From contig JADGEI010000001.1 of NCBI GenBank assembly GCA_016744455.1, forward strand, positions 450,504 to 514,503: a stretch of 64,000 nt of DNA, read 5' to 3'. The stretch is from Alcanivoracaceae bacterium. Lineage in GTDB: Bacteria; Pseudomonadota; Gammaproteobacteria; Xanthomonadales; Marinicellaceae. A program made the position numbers and the translations under genes. The notes beneath the pieces are model-generated. The model was not told where the DNA came from. It did not search any database and saw only the letters and a program-made list of their open reading frames with translations. Of the stretch, positions 40,824 to 50,704 are shown one piece after another. The stretch's first letter is position 1; each line of letters starts with the position of its first letter.

Positions 40824-40875
40824 AATTAATTTGGTTGAGCCTTGGAATGACGGGGCTTTGTTTGGAATAAAAAAT

Positions 40876-42435
40876 ATGAACATAAAAAACAACAAAATAT
40901 TAATCTTAGACTTTGGGTCACAATTTACCCAATTGATTGCACGTCGGGTCCGTGAAGCAGGTGTTTACTGTGAAGTGTGGCCTTGGGATGTGAATTTTGA
41001 GCTGATCACTGAATTTAATCCTAAAGGTTTGATTCTATCTGGTGGTCCTGAATCGGTACATTTAAATGATGGTCCAAAGGTGAATGGTCAAGTTTTTGAT
41101 TTGGGTATTCCTGTGTTTGGGATTTGTTATGGCATGCAAGTCATAGCTCACCATTTTGGCGGTACGGTGATTCCAAGTGATGAAAAGGAGTTTGGTTATG
41201 CGCATGTTCAATTAAAAAATGACTCACAGCTACTGGATGGCATATATGATGAGAAAGCAGGGCAGTTAGATGTTTGGATGAGTCATGGTGATAAAGTGGA
41301 TGTCATGCCTGATGGTTTTCATGTGACATCAAACAGTGCCACAGCACCAGTAACATCCTTTGAAAATAAAGAATCGACTATATTTGGCATTCAATTTCAT
41401 GCTGAAGTATCACATACCACACAAGGTAAGAAAATATTTGATCGTTTTTTGTTTGATATTTGCGGTTGTGAAAAATTATGGAAAACAGACAATATCATAG
41501 AAACTCATGTTGAGAATGTTAAAAAAATAGCTGGCAATGACAAAGTCTTGTTGGGTTTATCTGGTGGCGTTGATTCATCTGTTGTAGCGGCTTTGTTGCA
41601 CCAAGCCATTGGTGATCAATTGGTTTGTGTGTTTGTTGATACTGGTTTGTTGCGTTACAAAGAAGGCGATCAAGTGATGGAAACCATGGCTGAAGGCATG
41701 GACATCCATGTGATTCGAGTCAATGCCCAACAAATGTATTATGAGGCTTTAAAGGGCGAAGAAGATCCTGAAGCAAAACGTAAAATCATTGGTAACTTGT
41801 TTATCAAAATATTTGAGGAAGAAGCCCGCAAATTAGATAATGTTAAATGGTTGGCTCAAGGCACCATTTATCCAGATGTGATTGAATCTGCGGCTTCGGC
41901 CACAGGAAAATCCCATGTGATCAAGTCTCACCACAATGTCGGTGGTTTACCTGCAGATATGGAATTGCAATTATTAGAACCTTTGCGTGATTTATTTAAG
42001 GATGAAGTGCGCAAGATGGGCGTGGCCTTGGGCTTACCTAAAGCCATGGTTTATCGCCATCCATTTCCAGGTCCTGGATTAGGTGTGCGTATATTGGGCG
42101 AAGTCAAACAACATTATGCTGAAATTTTGGCCAAGGCAGATCATATATTCATTACTGAATTAATCAAGTGGGACTTGTACGATAAAACCTCGCAAGCATT
42201 TGCGGTATTCTTACCAGTTAAATCAGTGGGTGTTGTGGGTGATGCACGCCGTTATGAATATGTTATTGCTTTGCGCGCTGTTGAAACGATTGATTTTATG
42301 ACTGCCAGATGGGCGCATTTACCGTATAAATTTTTGGAACATGTTTCAACCAGAATCATTAATGAAATAGATAAAGTGTCTCGTGTTGTTTATGACATTT
42401 CATCTAAACCTCCAGCGACTATTGAGTGGGAATAA
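40876..42435 (+). CDS. guaA: GMP synthase (glutamine-hydrolysing)
   Basis: 519 residues from ATG 40876; an in-frame TTG at 40831 would translate through the repeat and is less likely. Class I glutamine amidotransferase domain ([12 protein letters not shown], catalytic Cys in [15 protein letters not shown]), ATP-pyrophosphatase domain with [10 protein letters not shown], and the C-terminal dimerisation domain. It makes GMP from XMP. It has only a weak ribosome binding site (GGAAT) and no obvious promoter apart from the guaB one. Confidence 0.97.
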   Translation: MNIKNNKILILDFGSQFTQLIARRVREAGVYCEVWPWDVNFELITEFNPKGLILSGGPESVHLNDGPKVNGQVFDLGIPVFGICYGMQVIAHHFGGTVIPSDEKEFGYAHVQLKNDSQLLDGIYDEKAGQLDVWMSHGDKVDVMPDGFHVTSNSATAPVTSFENKESTIFGIQFHAEVSHTTQGKKIFDRFLFDICGCEKLWKTDNIIETHVENVKKIAGNDKVLLGLSGGVDSSVVAALLHQAIGDQLVCVFVDTGLLRYKEGDQVMETMAEGMDIHVIRVNAQQMYYEALKGEEDPEAKRKIIGNLFIKIFEEEARKLDNVKWLAQGTIYPDVIESAASATGKSHVIKSHHNVGGLPADMELQLLEPLRDLFKDEVRKMGVALGLPKAMVYRHPFPGPGLGVRILGEVKQHYAEILAKADHIFITELIKWDLYDKTSQAFAVFLPVKSVGVVGDARRYEYVIALRAVETIDFMTARWAHLPYKFLEHVSTRIINEIDKVSRVVYDISSKPPATIEWE

Positions 42436-42526
42436 TTTTTAAGGTGTAAGGAATACATCTTTGCATTTATAAATGGCTTGCATTATCATATACGATAGGG
42501 ATTAATTGTATTATAGGAGCCTGTAA

Positions 42527-44116
42527 ATGAATGTATTAAGAATTAATTTAATTTTCATACTGTTTTTGCTATCAACAAATGTATTCTCACAACCTGCAAC
42601 AATTGTTGGGTCGGCAACAGCTGAGCCTGGGGATATTGTTTCTATACCCATAGATTATTTAGGTAGCCCTAGTGTAATCGGTATGCAAGTTGATATTAAT
42701 TTTGACAATACAGTTTTGAATGTTATGATGAACTGTAATGCTCTTTTAGGTGGGGCTTCAATTACATGTACTGATCATGGTACATTTATTCGTGTTGTTG
42801 CAATTGATTTTTCTTTTATCGAAATACCTAGTGGCTCTCTGGGTGAATTGAATTTCACTATCGACCAAAATATTATTGCACCTGTAATATTACCTCTGTT
42901 ACTTTCTAATCAAGAGTATTCGAATAGTATGGGAACTTCAATCACCCCAATTGGCTCAACAGATGGCTCAATCTCAGTTGAACAGTTGTTTGTTCTTGGA
43001 GGTGTTATCTCTAATTTGGAATCAAGTGTTGTTTTGCAGAATGATTTAGGGGATGATTTGCAATTAACTAGTAATGGTTCATTTACATTTTCTACTAAAT
43101 TGGCAAATTCAACAAATTATAATGTGACTGTTTTATCGCAACCAGTTACGCCAAATCAAACGTGTCTTGTCACAGGAGGTGTTAATGGAGATGGTTCTGG
43201 AAGTATTGTAAATGCAGATGATATGTCTTTATTTGTTGATTGTAATAATACGCCTATTGTCAGTAATGATGGCTATCAACTTCTTGAAGATTCAATTCTT
43301 ATTGCAAGTGATACCAATGGTAGTATTAATGATCATAATGATGATAGTGTCTTAGTTAATGACACTGATAGTGATGTTTTAACGGTATTCAATCCTGGTA
43401 CATTTAACCCAATTGCAGGGATTGGAGGTTCTTTAACTATCAATAGTGATGGTACTTTTAATTATACTGCCCCAAGTAATGCATTTGGGTTAGCAAACTT
43501 CATGTTTGAAGTAACCGATGGCATCAGTATTGTTCCTTCAGAGTTAACTATAGATGTTTTACCAGTTAATGATAGACCTGTATTTGAAATTATAGGAGAT
43601 TTAGATGCGGCACCTTTGGTTTTCCCGCCAAATCCATTGGTGCAATTTCCAAATTTTGCATTCAATATTGATTTAGGTACGTTTGAATCCAGCCAATTGG
43701 TTCAGCAATTTGACTTAAGCATTGTTTCTGATACAAATAATATATTAAACTCTTTAACAACAGTAATGGATAATTCTGGGCAACTAGAATTAGACTTTAC
43801 GCTCAATGAGGGTGTTGCCATTCTCCAGTTGACTCTACAGGATGATGGAGGAGTGGATAATGGAGGGATAGATACTTCAAATATAGTGGAGTTTACAGTT
43901 TCTTATTTTGAATTTATCTATGCAGATGGTTTTGAAGATGTTATTCAAATGAAGTTTATAGAGAGCAATAGTGAATTAACTCTAATTGATGAAAAATTCA
44001 TCTATAAGAATCACTTTTTATCACTTTATGATACTAACCAACAGATATCTACCTTGAAAAAGGTGTTTTTATGGATGGCTGAAATAGATAGTTTTGAGTC
44101 AGAAAAAAAATTGTAG
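42527..44116 (+). CDS. Secreted protein with cohesin-like and cadherin-like domains and an odd C-terminal tail
   Basis: 529 residues. Signal peptide (1-21, ending VFS). Residues 22-150 resemble a cohesin-type domain (GDIVSIPIDYLG, VDINFDNTVLNV). Residues about 160-242 form a beta domain of the NYNVTV...TCLVTGG type. Residues about 243-350 are cadherin-like (VNDTDSDVL, GTFNYTAP, NFMFEVTDG), with another beta region to 462. Then comes F463-I-Y-A-D-G-F-E470, resembling a C-terminal motif of secreted proteins in this lineage. Unexpectedly 59 charged residues follow. An internal ATG at 43949 could start a separate 55-residue product. AGGAG precedes the main ATG. The glycosyltransferase starts directly after the stop. 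Confidence 0.75.
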   Translation: MNVLRINLIFILFLLSTNVFSQPATIVGSATAEPGDIVSIPIDYLGSPSVIGMQVDINFDNTVLNVMMNCNALLGGASITCTDHGTFIRVVAIDFSFIEIPSGSLGELNFTIDQNIIAPVILPLLLSNQEYSNSMGTSITPIGSTDGSISVEQLFVLGGVISNLESSVVLQNDLGDDLQLTSNGSFTFSTKLANSTNYNVTVLSQPVTPNQTCLVTGGVNGDGSGSIVNADDMSLFVDCNNTPIVSNDGYQLLEDSILIASDTNGSINDHNDDSVLVNDTDSDVLTVFNPGTFNPIAGIGGSLTINSDGTFNYTAPSNAFGLANFMFEVTDGISIVPSELTIDVLPVNDRPVFEIIGDLDAAPLVFPPNPLVQFPNFAFNIDLGTFESSQLVQQFDLSIVSDTNNILNSLTTVMDNSGQLELDFTLNEGVAILQLTLQDDGGVDNGGIDTSNIVEFTVSYFEFIYADGFEDVIQMKFIESNSELTLIDEKFIYKNHFLSLYDTNQQISTLKKVFLWMAEIDSFESEKKL

Positions 44117-45373
44117 ATGCTATTTAGCAAAGATAAATCTATTAATAAGTATCTGCATAATTATGCTGAAGCTGAATCACAAGATTTAACTTTAAAGAAC
44201 TTAAAATATGATTATGTTGTTGTCATTCCAGTATGCAATGAAGCAGAAAATTTCATGCAAAGTGTTTTTGAGAACATTAGTGAAGATGTATTAGTTATAC
44301 TTGTTATTAATGCGCCTAATGGTAAATCATCATGGATAGCTCAGAACCATTTATTAATTAAATCACTTAAAGAATCCTCAAATAGAAATCTAGAAATTCA
44401 TGATAACATTACACACATTCAAGGCAATAACACACCTGATGTTCTTATAATCAATCGAAATTTAGGTGAATTATTACTTGATCCTAAAAAAGGTGTTGGC
44501 CATGCTCGAAAAATTGGATGCGATATAGCACTAAAGCTCTATGCAAATGGGAGTATACGTTTTCCATGGATATTTTCGACAGACGCTGATGTAATATTGC
44601 CTGAAAATTATTTCTCTCAAGTTAAATCCATAAAACAACAGTATTCAGCAGTTGTATTTGATTTCAAACATCATAGTAATGATGAATATTTGAACCATCT
44701 ACAGTTTTTATATGATTTTAAATTAAGGTATTATCTTTCAGGGTTGCAATTTGCTAGAAATCAATATGATTACATTCCATTGGGTAGTACATTAGTGGTA
44801 AACATGCAAAGCTATGCTCAAGTTCGAGGTTTTCCAAAAAAAAGCGCAGGTGAAGATTTTTATTTGTTAAATAAATTGGCAAAAGTTAAACCTATAAACT
44901 ATTGCAATGAAGGTAATAGGGTTTTAATTCAATCAAGGTTATCCAATAGAGTTCCTTTTGGAACAGGTCCAGCTTTATTGCAAATTAAAGAATTGGATAA
45001 ATTCGATGATTATATGTATTACCATCCTCTTTGTTTTTTTTATTTGAAAAAATGGCAATATTATTTAAATACTTTATGGGAAAATCATCAGCTTAATATC
45101 AAAGCTCCTAATGACAAATATTTGTATAATTTATACCTGAATTTTGATTGTGAAAAACACTTTACAAATAGCAGCCCACAAATAACATCTTCCTTACGTT
45201 GGCAACAGTTTATCCACCAATGGTTTGATGCTTTTAGAACACTGAAATGCGTACATTATTTTGATAAAATATTTAAGCGATTAAATTATAAGATGTTGTT
45301 AAAAAATGATTCATTTGGTAAAGTTAGCAGTTCTCAATTAATAAAGTTTATTCAGACTTATGACAAGATTTAA
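44117..45373 (+). CDS. GT2-like glycosyltransferase
   Basis: 418 residues. It has a GT-A fold start (VVVIPVCNEAENF, about residue 35), a DxD-type STDADVILPENYF near residue 154, a GEDFYLLNKL acceptor-side motif near 252, and RVPFGTG. No membrane helix or signal peptide, so it would act in the cytoplasm on a nucleotide sugar. The donor and acceptor are unknown. It begins immediately after the preceding stop and overlaps the TfpX-like gene by 14 bases. I place it in family 2 by motif only. Confidence 0.72.
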   Translation: MLFSKDKSINKYLHNYAEAESQDLTLKNLKYDYVVVIPVCNEAENFMQSVFENISEDVLVILVINAPNGKSSWIAQNHLLIKSLKESSNRNLEIHDNITHIQGNNTPDVLIINRNLGELLLDPKKGVGHARKIGCDIALKLYANGSIRFPWIFSTDADVILPENYFSQVKSIKQQYSAVVFDFKHHSNDEYLNHLQFLYDFKLRYYLSGLQFARNQYDYIPLGSTLVVNMQSYAQVRGFPKKSAGEDFYLLNKLAKVKPINYCNEGNRVLIQSRLSNRVPFGTGPALLQIKELDKFDDYMYYHPLCFFYLKKWQYYLNTLWENHQLNIKAPNDKYLYNLYLNFDCEKHFTNSSPQITSSLRWQQFIHQWFDAFRTLKCVHYFDKIFKRLNYKMLLKNDSFGKVSSSQLIKFIQTYDKI

Positions 45374-46040
45374 AGTCGCATTAATACATCTTTTACTTAG
45401 CATTGTAGTGATAGGGATATTTGTGTTTGTTGTTTACAATATTTGGTATCCAAAACCATTGGCAACTATTGCACAAGTTTTAAGCCCTTTAAAGTTGTTA
45501 ATATTGATTGATGTTGTAATAGGGCCATTATTAACATTTATTGTCTTTAAAAAAACAAAACCAATCAACGCTTTAAAACTGGATTTATCAATAATAGTAT
45601 TATTGCAGATTTCAGCATTATGTTATGGTATTTATACTATTTATAATGGTAAATCTAGTATTGTCGTATTTCAAGATGGCCAATTTTATTACTTGGCTGA
45701 AAAATATTCTAATAATAATGAATTAAATTATAAAGAATTAAAGCCAGGTTTTTTATCAAAGCCTAAATTAGCTTATATTCCTAAGCAAAATTCAAAAGGT
45801 CTATATGATGATTATGCAAATTTTGTGCCTTTAGTGGATCAGAAAATCATGTTATCTAGTGGATTGTCAGTGCTGAACATGAAAGCAAAATTTAAAGGAA
45901 AAAATGATGCAATAAGTTTTTTGGCCAAAAGATATGCTAAAGATGATATTTTGTTTTTTACTCTCAATAAAGACCTATCAAAGTACTATGTCGTATATTC
46001 GTTAACTCAAAATCGTATTATCGATCAGTTAGATTTTTAA
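45360..46040 (+). CDS. TfpX/TfpZ-family type IV pilin accessory protein
   Basis: 226 residues. It has three to four N-terminal transmembrane segments (about 8-28, 40-62, 72-95) with VVYNIWYPKPLA, LLILIDVVIGPLLTFIVFKK and LDLSIIVLLQISALCYGIYTI split across them. A soluble C-terminal part follows. This pattern matches the TfpX/TfpZ family, normally beside pilA in Pseudomonas and relatives, where it aids assembly of particular pilin types. No pilin gene is in the window. It overlaps both neighbours. Confidence 0.75.
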   Translation: MTRFKVALIHLLLSIVVIGIFVFVVYNIWYPKPLATIAQVLSPLKLLILIDVVIGPLLTFIVFKKTKPINALKLDLSIIVLLQISALCYGIYTIYNGKSSIVVFQDGQFYYLAEKYSNNNELNYKELKPGFLSKPKLAYIPKQNSKGLYDDYANFVPLVDQKIMLSSGLSVLNMKAKFKGKNDAISFLAKRYAKDDILFFTLNKDLSKYYVVYSLTQNRIIDQLDF

Positions 46041-46867
46041 TGATTAATAAGGGCAAAATAATTAATGCTAGTCATGGTTGGCAATGGATAAATCACTCTG
46101 TAAGGTATTTGGTTTCTAATAAATTGCAATGGATGATGACATTCTTAGTAATGGGAGTTTTCACTGTACTATTAATGAGCCTATCACCAGTTTTTCAAAT
46201 AGCGTTGATTTTTATTCTACCTTTTGTTAGCTCAGGGCTAAGTCTAGCCTGTGCTGACATTGAACAAGGTCACAAAATGTCGGTTAATTATTTATTTAAA
46301 GGTTTTAAAAGCCCAAATCGAATAAATATTTTTCGGTATGGGTTTTTGGTAATTCTAATGATGCTTATTACACAAATGGTAAGCTCTATAGTTCTGAATT
46401 TAATTGGTATTAGCAATGAACAGCTTATTCAAGCGATGGAACAATTAAGGGATAATAAAGAAATATCAGTCTCAATCATACTTTCTTCAGATGTACTAAT
46501 GAAATATTTTATGGTATCTATTATTACCATGTTGCCACTTTTAATCATAAATATGTTGACGCCTATACTTTTAACCTTTAGTAATTTAACACCAGCAGCA
46601 GCCATAAAATTAAGCTTTTTGTCAGGCATAAGAAATGCGTCAGCTTTTGTCTTGTATGGAATTATTTATTTAGTTTTTATTGTGTTAGTTGTTTTTGTCT
46701 TAAAGTTTACTGTTTCGACATTAATAACAATTCTTGGTGAAAACTCCTCAATTGCCCTTATTATATACATAATTGTTTTTGCTTGTTTTTTAACAGCTTT
46801 AGCATCATTGGCTTATTGTTCAGCCTACGTCGCTTTTAAAGATATTTTTATAGGAGAAAATACCTAA
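46040..46867 (+). CDS. BPSS1780-family membrane protein
   Basis: 275 residues with about six transmembrane helices. The N-terminal ASHGWQWINHSVRYL and the FILPFVSSGLSLACADIEQGH-type turn match the BPSS1780 family of uncharacterised membrane proteins. Start and stop both overlap the neighbours by one base (A of ATG shared with the preceding stop), indicating translational coupling. Function unknown. Confidence 0.7.
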   Translation: MINKGKIINASHGWQWINHSVRYLVSNKLQWMMTFLVMGVFTVLLMSLSPVFQIALIFILPFVSSGLSLACADIEQGHKMSVNYLFKGFKSPNRINIFRYGFLVILMMLITQMVSSIVLNLIGISNEQLIQAMEQLRDNKEISVSIILSSDVLMKYFMVSIITMLPLLIINMLTPILLTFSNLTPAAAIKLSFLSGIRNASAFVLYGIIYLVFIVLVVFVLKFTVSTLITILGENSSIALIIYIIVFACFLTALASLAYCSAYVAFKDIFIGENT

Positions 46868-47424
46868 TGGTTTTACTGTATACCCCGGAACTAGATTTAG
46901 GCAAGAGAATGCCTGATTTTAATTTACAAGGCATTGATAATGAAAATTGGAATTTATCCAAATGTATGGGTAAAAAAGGTTTGGTTGTCATGTTTATCTG
47001 CAATCATTGCCCTTACGTTAAATCGATTCAAGATAGATTAGTTGAAGATGCCAATAAAATGAAAGAATTTGGAATTAATACTGTCGCGATAATGTCAAAT
47101 GATGTTGATGATTATCCAGAAGATTCTTTTGAAAATATGCAAAAAATTGCTAAAGAAAAAAACTACTCATTTCCCTACCTCTTAGACAATACACAAGAAA
47201 CAGCACAAAATTATGGTGCCATTTGCACACCTGATATTTTTGGGCTAGATTCGAAAGGGCAGCTACATTATAGAGGGAGACTAGACTCGGCAGGCAGAGA
47301 TATTATTACTAAGGAACTTCCAAGAGATTTAGTTAATGCTATGCATGAGTTAGCAGAAAAAGGTAAAATAACCAGCCAACAAATCCCATCAATGGGGTGT
47401 TCAATTAAATGGAAAAATGATTAA
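46867..47424 (+). CDS. Thioredoxin-like/redoxin family protein
   Basis: 185 residues. Thioredoxin-fold AhpC/TSA-like protein with the redox motif C-N-H-C in FICNHCPYV near residue 54, then a second Cys in ICTPDIFGLD. No signal peptide, so cytoplasmic. Relatives are listed as thioredoxin family proteins of unknown substrate. It is coupled to the membrane protein upstream; parE starts 3 bases after its stop. Confidence 0.82.
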   Translation: MVLLYTPELDLGKRMPDFNLQGIDNENWNLSKCMGKKGLVVMFICNHCPYVKSIQDRLVEDANKMKEFGINTVAIMSNDVDDYPEDSFENMQKIAKEKNYSFPYLLDNTQETAQNYGAICTPDIFGLDSKGQLHYRGRLDSAGRDIITKELPRDLVNAMHELAEKGKITSQQIPSMGCSIKWKND

Positions 47425-47427
47425 TTT

Positions 47428-49311
47428 ATGACAAAAGAATATCAATCCAGTGATATAGAAGTATTATCAGGTCTAGACCCTGTAAAACGCCGGCCAGGTA
47501 TGTATACCGATACATCACGACCTAATCATCTCATACAAGAGGTAATAGATAACTCTGTAGATGAAGCGCTTGCAGGTCATGCTAATCAGATTAAAGTGAG
47601 TTTATTAGAAGATGGCTTTGTTGAAATATCTGATAATGGTCGAGGAATGCCTGTTGATATTCACCCGGAAGAAGGAATTTCAGGTGTTGAATTAATTTTA
47701 ACTAAGTTACATGCAGGTGGTAAGTTTTCTGATAAAAATTATGAAATATCAGGAGGGTTACATGGTGTCGGAGTCTCAGTTGTAAATGCTTTAACAGATA
47801 GGCTTGATGTTTGGGTGAAACGTGAAGGGAAAGAATTCCACATTGCATTTGAACACGGTGAAAAAATTTCTGATTTGATTGAAATCGGAACAGTTGGCCA
47901 GCGAAATACGGGCACTCGAGTAAGGTTTAAACCTGAAAAAAAGTATTTCGATACCTTGCAAATTTCTGTTCGAAAATTAAAAAGACTGCTTAAAGCTAAG
48001 GCAGTACTTTGCCCTGGCTTGGCTGTTGAATATAAAGACGACAAATCTAAAGATTACGAAAAGTGGCACTATGTGGATGGTTTGCAAGAATACTTTTTAG
48101 AGTCCTTGCAAGAAGCTGAAATAATTCCTGAAGAAGGTTTTCAGGGAACACAGACTGTTGATGGAGAAATTGTAGATTGGATAGCCTCATGGAAACCAGA
48201 TGGTGAAGTACTCACCGAAAGTTATGTAAATCTCATACCAACAGCTCAAGGTGGTACGCATGTTAATGGGTTGAGAACAGGATTAACTGATTCTATTCGT
48301 GAGTTTTCAGAAGCTCACAATTTACTTCCTAGAGGATTAAAACTAGCCCCTGATGATGTATGGGATAGGGTAAGTTACATCTTATCTGTAAAAATGAAAG
48401 ATCCTCAATTTAGTGGACAAACGAAAGAGCGTTTATCATCACGTTCTATAGCCGCCATTGTTTCTAATTCTGTAAAAGATTCTTTTGTTCTATGGTTATC
48501 TCAAAATGTTGCAATAGGTGAATTAATTGCAAATTTAGCTATAGAAAAAGCACAAAATAGACTGAAAAAAGGAAAGAAAGTTGTTCGTAAAAAAGTTACT
48601 GCTGGGCCGGCATTACCTGGTAAACTTGCTGATTGCAGTACGCCGGACCCGATGCAAGGTGAAATATTTTTAGTTGAAGGTGATTCAGCCGGAGGTTCAG
48701 CTAAACAAGCGAGAAATCGTGAATTTCAGGCAATAATGCCATTGCGTGGTAAAATCTTAAATACTTGGGAAGTAGACTCATCACAGGTGATGGCATCTCA
48801 AGAAGTACATGATTTAGCCGTTGCGATGGGAGTTGACCCTGCTAGTACAGATTTATCTGGTTTAAGATATGGTAAGGTAATTGTATTAGCCGATGCTGAT
48901 TCAGATGGACTGCATATTTCTACTCTATTGTGTGCTTTATTTTTGAAACATTTTGAAGCATTAGTCAGAGCAGGGCATATTTATATTGCTATGCCACCGT
49001 TATACAGAATTGATATTGGTAAGAAAAAATATTATGCGCTTGATGGATCAGAACGTGACCAGATTTTAGATAAAGCTGAACGTGAAAATCTTAAGGGGAA
49101 AATAAGCGTAACACGATTTAAAGGGTTGGGTGAAATGAATCCAATTCAATTAAAAGAGAGTGCAATTGACCCCGATACAAGGCGTTTATTGCAATTAAAT
49201 ATCGAAGAAGGAGACACCACATTTCAAATGTTGGATATGTTGCTTTCAAAGAAACGAGCCAGTGATAGAAAATCATGGCTACAAGACAAAGGTGATCTAG
49301 CGACTGTCTAG
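47428..49311 (+). CDS. parE: DNA topoisomerase IV subunit B
   Basis: 627 residues. GHKL ATPase (QEVIDNSVDEALAGH, DNGRGMPVD, GGLHGVGVSVVNALT), transducer and TOPRIM domains (VEGDSAGGSAKQ, ADADSDGLH). Its length and lack of the long GyrB insert mark it as ParE. It works with ParC to decatenate chromosomes; parC is not in the window. It sits in a run of unrelated envelope genes, 3 bases after the thioredoxin-like gene and 15 before fumC. Confidence 0.95.
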   Translation: MTKEYQSSDIEVLSGLDPVKRRPGMYTDTSRPNHLIQEVIDNSVDEALAGHANQIKVSLLEDGFVEISDNGRGMPVDIHPEEGISGVELILTKLHAGGKFSDKNYEISGGLHGVGVSVVNALTDRLDVWVKREGKEFHIAFEHGEKISDLIEIGTVGQRNTGTRVRFKPEKKYFDTLQISVRKLKRLLKAKAVLCPGLAVEYKDDKSKDYEKWHYVDGLQEYFLESLQEAEIIPEEGFQGTQTVDGEIVDWIASWKPDGEVLTESYVNLIPTAQGGTHVNGLRTGLTDSIREFSEAHNLLPRGLKLAPDDVWDRVSYILSVKMKDPQFSGQTKERLSSRSIAAIVSNSVKDSFVLWLSQNVAIGELIANLAIEKAQNRLKKGKKVVRKKVTAGPALPGKLADCSTPDPMQGEIFLVEGDSAGGSAKQARNREFQAIMPLRGKILNTWEVDSSQVMASQEVHDLAVAMGVDPASTDLSGLRYGKVIVLADADSDGLHISTLLCALFLKHFEALVRAGHIYIAMPPLYRIDIGKKKYYALDGSERDQILDKAERENLKGKISVTRFKGLGEMNPIQLKESAIDPDTRRLLQLNIEEGDTTFQMLDMLLSKKRASDRKSWLQDKGDLATV

Positions 49312-49326
49312 CCCCCGGAGAAATAG

Positions 49327-50703
49327 ATGAACGAAAATACAACGCAATTCAGAATTGAAAAAGACAGTATGGGAGAGCTTAAAGTGCCTGCTAATGCACT
49401 TTATGGTGCACAAACTCAAAGGGCTGTAAACAACTTCCCAATTAGTGGGTTAACCATGCCTAGAGAGTTTATCAGGGCCTTAGGTTTGATAAAAGAATCT
49501 GCGGCCAATGTGAATCAATCTTTAGGGCATATGAGTAAAGAAACGGCTGATGCCATAGTATTAGCTGCACAAAAGGTTCAATCAGGTGAAGTAGACAAAC
49601 ATTTTCCAATTGATGTCTTTCAAACAGGGTCAGGCACAAGTTCGAATATGAACTGTAATGAAGTTATATCTCATCTTGCAAATGTGCACCCTAATGACGA
49701 TGTTAATATGGGGCAAAGTAGTAATGATGTTATCCCCACAGCAATCGCAGTTAGTTCAGTATTAACAATACGCGAAAAACTTTTGCCAGCATTAGAGTCT
49801 GTCGAAAATGTGTGTCGCGATAAAGCGAAAGAACTTGATGGTATTGTAAAAACTGGGCGTACACACTTAATGGATGCTATGCCGGTAACATTTACTCAAG
49901 AGTTAAATACTTGGGCTGACCTCATTTATAGAAATCATCAAAGAATAAGTGCGGCCACAAAGCGGTTAAGTTACCTACCGCAAGGTGGTACGGCTGTTGG
50001 TACAGGTATAAATGCTGACCCTCATTTTGGAGTTAAATTTGCTGCACAATTATCAGCTAAAACAAGTTCTTCCTTTCATAGTATGGATAATAAATTTGAA
50101 GGGATTGGTTCACAAGACTGTGTTGTTGAATTATCGGGACAACTAAAAACATTAGCTTCAACAATGATGAAAATTGCTAATGATTTAAGATGGATGAATT
50201 CTGGACCTTTAGCAGGTATTGGTGAAATAGCATTGCCTTCATTGCAGCCTGGAAGTTCTATCATGCCCGGCAAGGTAAACCCTGTTATTCCAGAAGCTAT
50301 GGCAATGGTATGTGCACAAGTTATGGGTAATGATACGACAATAACAGTTGCAGGAGCAACAGGTAATTTCCAATTAAATGTTATGCTGCCTGTTATTGCA
50401 TTAAATATACTGCAAAGTATAGAAATAATGGCTAACGCTGTGACAGTTTTAGCTGATTCAGCTATCAAAGATTTTGTGGTTAATAAAGAAAATGTAGCAG
50501 ATTCGGTTAATAAAAACCCAATATTAGTTACAGCTTTAAATTCTATTATAGGTTATGATTTAGGAGCTAAAATTGCAAAAGCCGCATATAAAGAAGGTAG
50601 AGCAGTTATTGATGTTGCTTTGGAATATACCGACTTAAGTAAAGAAGAATTAGAAAAACAACTTGATCCACTTAAACTAACCCTAGGAGGCATAAGTAAA
50701 TAA
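49327..50703 (+). CDS. fumC: Class II fumarate hydratase
   Basis: 458 residues. Aspartase/fumarase superfamily with GSGTSSNMN, the catalytic His region TGRTHLMDA and the signature GSSIMPGKVNP. It converts fumarate to malate, needs no iron-sulfur cluster and is oxygen-stable. It starts 15 bases after parE (GGAG at 49317) and ends one base before the next ATG. Confidence 0.96.
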   Translation: MNENTTQFRIEKDSMGELKVPANALYGAQTQRAVNNFPISGLTMPREFIRALGLIKESAANVNQSLGHMSKETADAIVLAAQKVQSGEVDKHFPIDVFQTGSGTSSNMNCNEVISHLANVHPNDDVNMGQSSNDVIPTAIAVSSVLTIREKLLPALESVENVCRDKAKELDGIVKTGRTHLMDAMPVTFTQELNTWADLIYRNHQRISAATKRLSYLPQGGTAVGTGINADPHFGVKFAAQLSAKTSSSFHSMDNKFEGIGSQDCVVELSGQLKTLASTMMKIANDLRWMNSGPLAGIGEIALPSLQPGSSIMPGKVNPVIPEAMAMVCAQVMGNDTTITVAGATGNFQLNVMLPVIALNILQSIEIMANAVTVLADSAIKDFVVNKENVADSVNKNPILVTALNSIIGYDLGAKIAKAAYKEGRAVIDVALEYTDLSKEELEKQLDPLKLTLGGISK

Positions 50704-50704
50704 C

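Noticed and set aside
40831..40875. TTG start extending guaA by 15 codons
   Set aside because: It would translate through the dispersed repeat half-copy and does not match GuaA N-termini.
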